In this document: positions 58,340-64,000 of the stretch, piece by piece | How the letters are laid out: each line of letters opens with the position of its first letter | Numbering within the stretch: position 1 is the first letter of the stretch | NCBI RefSeq assembly: GCF_043290135.1 | Contig: NC_134702.1 | Location: forward strand, 76,266,417-76,330,416 | Direction: 5' to 3' | Length of the DNA: 64,000 nucleotides | From: Rhipicephalus microplus | Lineage: Eukaryota; Arthropoda; Arachnida; Ixodida; Ixodidae | Translations under genes and position numbers: made by a program | The notes under the pieces: model-generated | The model's database searches: none | Told to the model about the DNA's origin: nothing | The model's input: only the letters and a program-made list of their open reading frames with translations

Positions 58340-59656
58340 TCAGTTTTCCAGTTGGCGGTCAGGAATTGAAGTAGAAGGTCGGAGAGGAGAAGAGGAACCC
58401 TGCATCGGTAAAGGTGAGTGACGACGTGAGAACCAGGAACTGCCAACTGGGTCAAAGTTCTGCGGAGACGGCGAGCGACGTGTGCTGTTCGGATACAGCC
58501 GACGATAGGGTGGTCCAGTGGCGTAGAAGTCGTCGCGTTCAAGGTTATCGTAGCTTCGTGTTCGTCTTGCTGACGGCGTCGGCAAAATCTTGAAATATGA
58601 CCACGGATGCCGCAATAGAAGCAAGTCGGCCGCGAACTGCGCCAGGCGTTGTAAGGCTGGGAAGATGGTCGCGGTACGAGTGAGTTGAGCGAACCATGCA
58701 CTTCGGGCACTGGTAGCTGCATTGGGCTTTGCTGAGGTGCAGGCGTCCTAGCAGCAACCTGAGCATACGTTGGCGTGGCCACAGGATATGAGCTCGGGAC
58801 AGGTGTGACAGTCATCGAGGCCAGGCTTTGGTGAGGCGTAGGTGTCGTTGCAGCAACGTGAGCATAACTGGGCATGGTATGTGAACTCGGAGCTGGTGTA
58901 CTAGTAATCACGGCCAGTTCCTTCCTCACGACGTCGCGTAAACTAGTAGCGGGTGGCGTCGTTCGGATCTCGAGGTGACGAGGTGAAGCCTGTGCATAAA
59001 GTTCCTCGCTCGATGATAGAGCGGATCAATGCACGCAGCTCTGTTGTATCATGACTTGAGCTCAGATCAGACATATCAGGTTGTAACCGAGTGGTGTGAA
59101 GCTCCTCAAGGCGCTGACAGGTAGCGACAACATCGGCTACGGTCTGAAGATTCTGCACAACAAGCGCATTAAAAGCGACAGTTGCAATGCCTTTTAGCAG
59201 GTGGCGCACACGGCCGTTTTCCGCCATATGGTTGTCGATGCGGCGGCAAAGGGCGAGAACATCTTCAATGTAAGAAGTGTAAGACTCACCGGGGCGTTGA
59301 ACACGTGCACCAAGCCTTTTCTTGGCGATATCCGAGCGCACCGACGGGTTGGCGAAAATCTGGCGGAGCTGACGTGTAAAGGCGGGCAATGTCGGAAAAT
59401 TTGTGGCATGGTTGAAAAACCACGTTTTTGCGACACCGCTCAAGAAATATGCAACGTGGGTGAGTTTGGCAGGCTCATCCCAGTTGTTGATAACGCTCAC
59501 GCGGTCATACTCCTCGAGCCAGTCTTCAACGTCTTCACCCGGAAGCCCTGCGAACAGCGGAGGATCCTTTCGAGGGCTGGTGACCAGGTGAGAAGGGTTT
59601 CTTGGCGGTGGGAGCAGTGGCGAAGCTGGCACGCTGGACTGGGCGGCTTGCGACAT
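58340..59656 (-). pseudogene. Gypsy gag with CCHC zinc knuckle
   Basis: The structural protein that packages element RNA. ATG at 59656 starts a 237-codon open frame with the retrotransposon gag core (F-A-G-L-P-G-E-D-V-E-D-W-L, W-F-F-N-H, F-A-N-P). It stops at 58943; a one-base-shifted frame continues with R-K-E-L-A-V and an Ala/Pro/Thr-rich linker to the knuckle C-F-Y-C-G-I-R-G-H-I-S-R-F-C (58623-58582). Just after the knuckle a second shift returns to the first frame, which runs on to a stop at 58340 with R-R-T-R-S-Y-D-N and P-D-R-Q-L-E-N. The two shifts compensate each other. Confidence 0.92.
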
Positions 59657-59756
59657 TACCGGACCCAGGTCGTTTAAGCGGCGGCCTGAATGGAGCTCCA
59701 GGGATGTGTTCTAGAAGACGCTGGGGTGTCCGAGAACGCGAGAGGACCCAGGAACC

Positions 59757-59774
59757 GGGCAGCACTCTCCACCA
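59757..59774 (-). other. Primer binding site candidate
   Basis: TGGTGGAGAGTGCTGCCC on minus begins two bases after the 5' LTR, the usual position for pairing with a tRNA 3' end (TGG pairs with CCA). The tRNA was not identified. Confidence 0.55.
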
Positions 59775-59776
59775 CT

Positions 59777-59902
59777 TCTAAGATGGCGTCGAGTACACTC
59801 AAGACTCTTCTTTATTGACTCGAGTATGTGTCCCACAACCTCAACTTGACTGGTGATGATGATTATGAACAGATGAAAAGAGGGGACGCATAACTAATGA
59901 TC

Positions 59903-59905
<3 letters not shown>
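59777..59905 (-). repeat. 5' LTR
   Basis: On minus it begins TGTGATCATTAGTTATGCG and ends CGACGCCATCTTAGA. Same length as the 3' LTR, about 12% different. Confidence 0.92.

Positions 59906-59993
<88 letters not shown>
59906..59993. repeat. (AT)n microsatellite right of the LTR element
   Basis: About 44 AT units directly adjoining the LTR. Confidence 0.97.
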
Positions 59994-59994
<1 letters not shown>

Positions 59995-60140
59995 GGAAAG
60001 AAGTGTGTACCAAAGAGCTCGTTTTTCCGTGCTTTGACACAATAATACTGAGATCTAACAGACAATAATGCCAAGGAAAGCATAGCAGTAGTTATTAAAC
60101 CAAATAGTTGTGTAAGTGGAAGAAAAGATAACTTGCCATT

Positions 60141-60158
60141 ATCTGCAGTTATCTGCAG

Positions 60159-60224
<66 letters not shown>
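60141..60224. repeat. Tandem ATCTGCAGTT, (AT)n and (GT)n tract
   Basis: Two ATCTGCAGTT units (60141-60160), about 25 AT units (60160-60210), then seven GT units (60211-60224). Confidence 0.95.
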
Positions 60225-60830
60225 ACTGTTTGTTACTACATTTCATCAAAGACAAGACACTGTATTTTATATAATATAAAACTTTCTTAAAGCATGAAAC
60301 GTGAATTGTGTTCCTTGCCTGATCAGGTTTAACATTCGCTACGATCATACGGCAGCTCGTGAGTCGACAAAACAGAGAAGTAATAAAAAGAAATTACCGC
60401 ACTTGTCAAGAATACAGTAATTGGAACGTACACGCGTGTCGCCGTCTTTCTACGGCATTTTTATTTTTCCTTGGCAATTGTTCATCTCAGCCTCACTTTA
60501 CTTGCTACGCAACTGCAAAAGTATTTTATGAAAACAACACGATGTGATTCGGCTCATTTTGTTTTGCCTCGACAATAGCTCCACACCGCACCAGCGTGAA
60601 CGATTCAGTGACGTGCCGGAAGTTATGAAGTAAATAATAACCGTACTCCAACTCTGTATTTTCTATGCCTCCTTGTGGAATAAGTTTGTTTCGCGTCATT
60701 AAATATGAGCCTTAGAAAAAAACTAACAAAATCAACGATAGAGCAGTTTCCATGCTACGATCACCTATTTAGACCAAGGAAAAAATAGGAGCAGCTGGTA
60801 ATGTTTGCTTTGTTATTAATTGTGTCACTT
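60225..60830. other. Anonymous intergenic DNA
   Basis: Nothing recognised. Confidence 0.6.
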
Positions 60831-60845
60831 AACGTGTGTCACAAA

Positions 60846-61082
60846 CCCCGCCGCGGTAGTCTAGTGGCTAAAGTACTCGGCTGTTGACCCGCAGGTCACG
60901 AGATCAAATTCTGGCTGCAGCGGCTACCTATTCGATGGAGGCAAAAATGCTGTAGGCCCGTGTACTCAGATTCAGACACACTTTAAAGAACACAAAGTAG
61001 TTGAAGTTTTCGGAGCCCTCCACTACGGTGTCTCCCATAATCATATGGTGGCTTTGGGACGTTGAACCCATATCAATCAATT
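60846..61082 (+). mobile_element. Ruka-type SINE, copy 3
   Basis: CCCCGCCGCGGTAGTCTAGT start, mutated B-box ACGAGATCAAATTCTGG, shared body, ATCAATCAATT end. The left flank AACGTGTGTCACAAA (60831-60845) resembles the right flank AACATGAGTCACTAA (61083-61097), a decayed target duplication. More diverged than copy 4. Confidence 0.92.
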
Positions 61083-61099
61083 AACATGAGTCACTAATA
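61083..61099. repeat. Target-site duplication of SINE copy 4, left
   Basis: AACATGAGTCACTAATA; it is also the right flank of copy 3. Confidence 0.92.
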
Positions 61100-61335
61100 G
61101 CCCCGCCGCGGTGGTCTAGTGGCTAAGGTACTCGGTTGCTGACCCGCAGGTCGCGGGTTCAAATCCCGGCTGCGGCGGCTGCATTTCAGATGGAGGCGGA
61201 AATGTCGAGGCCCGTGTGCTCAGATTTGGGTGCACGTTAAAGAACCCCAGGTGGTCAAAATTTCCGGAGCCCTCCACTACGGCGTCTCTCATAATCATAT
61301 GGTGGTTTTGGGACGTTAAACCCCACAAATCAATC
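61100..61335 (+). mobile_element. Ruka-type SINE, copy 4 (best preserved)
   Basis: Begins GCCCCGCCGCGGTGGTCTAG, with B-box GGGTTCAAATCCCGG close to the Pol III consensus. The first 75 bases can be drawn as a tRNA: GCCGCGG at the start faces CTGCGGC, and CGGG-TTCAAAT-CCCG makes the T arm. The end is AATCAATC. A perfect 17-bp target duplication flanks it (61083-61099, 61336-61352), so it is the youngest Ruka copy here. Confidence 0.95.
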
Positions 61336-61352
61336 AACATGAGTCACTAATA
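61336..61352. repeat. Target-site duplication of SINE copy 4, right
   Basis: AACATGAGTCACTAATA, identical to the left copy. Confidence 0.92.
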
Positions 61353-62027
61353 CGTTTAGATGTGATTATTAGATGTATCATGTGCTTATACGTTACCATG
61401 CATAATGTTCCGTCCGGTACGGGGCCAGTTCCTTCCACCCAACCAGTTGACAAAGAGTTCACACGGTGGGAACCTGCAGGAGCAGCCATAGTAAAGTCGT
61501 GGTCTTCGCAGACTCATGCAGCTCAGATGTAGAGCTTCTGTTTGTCGCTACGTATACCTTTACGGAACACTTGGTAACATCAGACTTGCGGATTACAGTA
61601 TACAAAACACACTCACACAAAGCATACGCACACGCACACACATACACAATAAGAAGTAGAATGATAGAGACTTGGTTAAGGATTGAAGGAGCTATGATAT
61701 GACCATCCTGCTAGCCTTAGCTTATCAATGTACCAGAAAGTAGGCAACACAACACGTTTAGTACTACTAACCATGTAGGCTTTACGAAGACTATCACTAA
61801 GAAATCACAGCTTGAAAGTGCGGTCTCTGAACTCTTCCTACTGACTGTCATTTTGATATGCGCTGCGTGATTTCATGAAATCAAGAGCCACCGATCTGTA
61901 GCCTGCTGCGGAACAGTGTGATACTACGCTGTAACTAACCTCACGCATTGAAACTTGGAAATTTAGAACTAGACATTGTTCGTACTTTTGTTGTCACCTA
62001 CTTCAGCTCGTGGCATAATGATGTAAT
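61353..62027. other. Anonymous intergenic DNA
   Basis: Contains a short CA-rich stretch (about 61608-61648); nothing else recognised. Confidence 0.6.
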
Positions 62028-62038
62028 TTTGCTTGAAC

Positions 62039-62139
62039 CTCTTTTCTCCCATTCATCCCTTCCCCAGTGCAGGGTAGCAAACCGGATGTGCGTCTGGTTA
62101 GCCTCCCTGCCTTTCCTTGCATCTTTATCTCTCTCTCTC
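62039..62139 (+). mobile_element. 101-bp I-type LINE 3' tail insertion, copy a
   Basis: CCCCAGTGCAGGGTAGCAAA, CTGGTTAGCCTCCCTGCC and a CTCTCTCTCTCT end. Flanked by a perfect 11-bp direct repeat TTTGCTTGAAC (62028-62038, 62140-62150), so the whole insertion is only the last 101 bases of the LINE. Confidence 0.9.
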
Positions 62140-62150
62140 TCTTTGCTTGA

Positions 62151-62489
62151 ACATATACATCACAGCCGTCTGAATTTCAGCGGCCAGTTTTGCAGCGACG
62201 TCAAAGGGTGTTATAGAGAAATTGCGCACAGCAGAAACAAAAGTGAAAATTTTTAATGTCGCATTTCAAGCACACTGGGCTGCACAGCAAGAACATGGTC
62301 GTTGATTTATGTTCGCTGCTTCTACGCTTGTGTTATAGAGCCTGCAGCGAACCTGCCAATGTAGCTCAGGGACACATCAAAACAAAACAAGAAAATTTCA
62401 AACGGTGGTCGCGACATCGATACTCGTGGCTGCTACGCACCTGTAATGTCCTGATGGCCCACCTAAAAATTCTGAATGAAAAGGAAAAC
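62151..62489. other. Anonymous intergenic DNA
   Basis: Nothing recognised. Confidence 0.55.
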
Positions 62490-62699
62490 AACTTTATTTA
62501 AAACCTGCAGATTAGCGGCCAGGCCTTTATAGGCCCTTCAAGTGGTCGCAGAAAGATTTAGCTTTTCCGCGGCTTACCGGGCCTTCAGCATGGGTCAAAC
62601 TTAGTCTTTAAATTCCGAGGTAGTCAGAGCATCGAGCCAACGCGTCTCATAGGGAAGTCCGGATTTTTGTGATCGAAAAGCCGTGTAGTGAGCGTGCGT

Positions 62700-63480
62700 G
62701 TCCAAAGGGTGTGTTCTGTGTCTGCGTATTCGTGCTTACATAGGATACAGGTAGCGTCGGAGAATTGCTCGGGCTAAATGCAGTTGAGGTGCGCTGAATT
62801 TTCAAATGTTCTCGTTTGTAGGCGTCTTCAGTCTACCTCTTGTGACGCGTCTAGTTTACTGTTGGGTTATTGATGTATCTCCTTTTGTTTTATTTGCATT
62901 GGGTCAATATGTCGTGGAAGGTGAAAAGCCCATCCTTATCAACAAACTCAGGAGCGGTCCTCCTGGGTTAATGAGATGGGTGTTCCAAGCCGCATACTGT
63001 GAGCTCGCGCGTGGCAAGGTGGGCCTTCTCATTCAGGTTTTTTCCGGTTGTGGTTGGGGGGTGGGGGCGGGGGGGGGGGGGGTCCTGAAATTTTCTTCAT
63101 CTTCTCCCATGTGCGGCGGGATCGATTTCAAATACCTAGGCTCATAGCCTTCGTTCTTGAAGTCCTCTGTCTTGCTATTTATGATTCTGGCCACTTCATT
63201 CGAGATCCAACTTCTTGTGTAGTTTTGAATTGCTGGTTTGAAGTTGCTAATAATTCTGCTGCTACTTCTGCTAAGTATAGCTAGCGCTATGGCAACTTCT
63301 TCCGTGGCTTCTGAGTGCCTGGCTTTTACGGAGCTGACCAACGCTATCATTTCTTTTGTGTCAATCGCCATGGTCGTGAAAGCTTACTTTTCGGGGTACC
63401 TGGCCGCATCCACGAATAAGGCATTGTCGTTCTTGCCATGGTTTTTCAGGATTGCTATCGTGCAATATTTCCTCCATTCT
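62700..63480 (-). pseudogene. RNase H and C-terminal Cys/His region of the third LINE
   Basis: The 112-codon open part (63371-63033) holds A-T-E-E-V-A-I-A-L-A-I, in the position of the catalytic Glu helix of RNase H. The following S-N-F-K-P-A-I-Q-N-Y stands where S-D-S is usual, so that Asp is lost. Further on, past several stops, comes C-I-L-C-K-H-E-Y-A-D-T-E-H-T-L-W, a C-x2-C...H cluster like those ending other RNase H LINEs. A G run (about 63060-63082) lies inside. It is a dead retrotransposon fragment. Confidence 0.75.
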
Positions 63481-63628
63481 ACGTTGTATATCTGATGCAT
63501 GTTTTTTTTCTTTTTTTGCAACAGTTCAGTGATAATATTGCCTCATACGCGTGGGTTGATCATTTCCTTGGGGCCCCTCATTTCGTGGCAATTGATGTTC
63601 AATTTCTCCATTATTTCTCTCCCCGCCT

Positions 63629-63641
63629 ACGTGCTGGAGAG
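63629..63641. repeat. Target-site duplication of nested insertion, left
   Basis: ACGTGCTGGAGAG, identical to 63830-63842. Confidence 0.9.
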
Positions 63642-63829
63642 AGAGAGAGAGAGAAACAACATTTATTTACGCATCTGGCGTGCGGGAAGTCACCGGCCAC
63701 GCAGGGCGCGGGTATTCCCTATCTGAAGACTATGGCTAATAGAGCCCTATAGTCCCAGGGCCTACATCTTGAGGACGTTGGGCTCCGGCTAGGCTTTGGA
63801 TACTGTGAACAATGGCAACGGGCAGTGCC
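63642..63829 (-). mobile_element. Nested 188-bp retroposed 3' end
   Basis: Minus-oriented sequence ending TAAATAAATGTTGTTTCTCT and a CT run. It interrupts the host LINE between perfect 13-bp duplications. Removing it joins the LINE reading frame on both sides. Source family not identified; the CT tail is like the I-type elements but the body differs. Confidence 0.85.
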
Positions 63830-63842
63830 ACGTGCTGGAGAG
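63830..63842. repeat. Target-site duplication of nested insertion, right
   Basis: ACGTGCTGGAGAG. Confidence 0.9.
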
Positions 63843-64000
63843 CTTTTCGAGTTGGACCATGTGCTGAGCTTCAAATATTTCGTCCAATCTGTTGTGGACT
63901 TCCACTGCGAAAATCTTTCGTTGCCAGTGTATGATGGGAGACGTACGGCTGATGTGTAGGTCTTATGAGAGCATCTATATTGTCCTTGTCTGCTTTGTTC
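63843..64000 (-). pseudogene. RT thumb fragment of the third LINE, cut by window edge
   Basis: Minus-strand codons, spread over two frames, resemble the region after the RT palm: D-N-I-D-A-L-I-R, then in the shifted frame V-H-N-R-L-D-E-I-F-E-A-Q and V-Q-L-E-K-L-S-S-T. Catalytic motifs would lie to the right of the window. Confidence 0.65.

Larger units (their letters stand above)
54587..59905 (-). mobile_element. Ty3/Gypsy LTR retrotransposon, degenerate
   Basis: A 5319-bp element on minus: 5' LTR 59905-59777, gag, protease, RT, RNase H, integrase (the Gypsy order), 3' LTR 54715-54587. Both LTRs are 129 bp, start TG and end CA (the 5' LTR ends in GA: one change). ATAT flanks both ends, but inside a TA array this duplication is ambiguous. 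There is no envelope-like ORF and no chromodomain after integrase. Several stops, indels and one 19-bp duplication inactivate it. Confidence 0.95.
62490..64000 (-). mobile_element. Third LINE family with RNase H, decayed, runs off the window
   Basis: In minus order: RT thumb segment (64000-63843), a nested insertion (63829-63642), a linker (63640-63490), RNase H (63371-63033), a Cys/His tail near 62757-62701 and a 3' end with a short A-rich TTTAAATAAAG tail near 62495. The domain order fits an RNase H-bearing LINE distinct from the families at 16504 and 35870. The 5' part lies beyond the window. Confidence 0.8.

Noticed and set aside
59201..59677. 158-codon plus frame
   Set aside because: Antisense to the gag core, which has clear retroviral-type motifs on minus.
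54587..59905. Endogenous retrovirus with envelope gene
   Set aside because: Integrase ends 43 bases before the 3' LTR, leaving no room for an envelope ORF; a Gypsy retrotransposon suffices.
61100..61175. Possible tRNA gene
   Set aside because: It folds like a tRNA but is the head of a SINE with body, tail and target duplication; the anticodon stem is poor.

Overview
The window looks like a gene-poor, repeat-rich stretch of the nuclear genome of a hard (ixodid) tick. The tick assignment is an inference: it rests on several copies of a tRNA-derived SINE that matches the tick family Ruka as I remember it, and on LINE and Gypsy relics of the kind common in tick assemblies. No complete host gene, rRNA, functional tRNA or CRISPR array can be supported. 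Nearly all recognisable coding sequence is transposon-derived and broken.

Layout. 1-16 kb: scattered SINEs (170-408, 5961-6199), a foldback DNA element with an 8-bp target duplication (6804-7250), a long GT microsatellite, two palindromic foldbacks (9663-9818, 15575-15682), LINE relics (4325-5245, 10690-11330, 13790-14450) and a tRNA-headed SINE with a GATA-type tract (12130-12617). 16504-21785: a full-length LINE of the RNase H-bearing I group between 14-bp target duplications, with ORF1 (CCHC gag-like) and ORF2 (endonuclease, reverse transcriptase, RNase H), inactivated by four nonsense codons and one frameshift. 22-31 kb: mostly anonymous AT-rich DNA, plus a second copy of the GATA SINE whose tetranucleotide tract has grown to about 365 bp. 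31-38 kb: decayed LINEs of three types and a third GATA SINE. 38-54 kb: two long-TIR foldback elements (40134-40550, 49611-50208), a small mariner-like MITE (42667-42842), two fragments of a possibly Helitron-associated Cys/Trp domain, short LINE 3' tails, and a 290-bp AAT/ATT inverted microsatellite. 54587-59905: a Ty3/Gypsy LTR retrotransposon on the minus strand with 129-bp LTRs, inserted in a TA microsatellite. 60-64 kb: two adjacent SINEs sharing one target site, and a minus-strand LINE at the right edge that is interrupted by a nested 188-bp insertion.

The window records layered insertion: LINE machinery (I-type, CR1-like and a third RNase H-bearing family) probably supplied the enzymes that moved the SINEs and the very short LINE 3' tails, while foldback DNA elements and one LTR element moved independently. 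The most interesting signals are the SINE family that carries a microsatellite at a fixed internal position, a covarying 3' hairpin shared by three CR1-like LINE ends, the long-arm foldback elements, and one possible host exon with a G-x-C-x2-G-x-C motif (54140-54560, minus).
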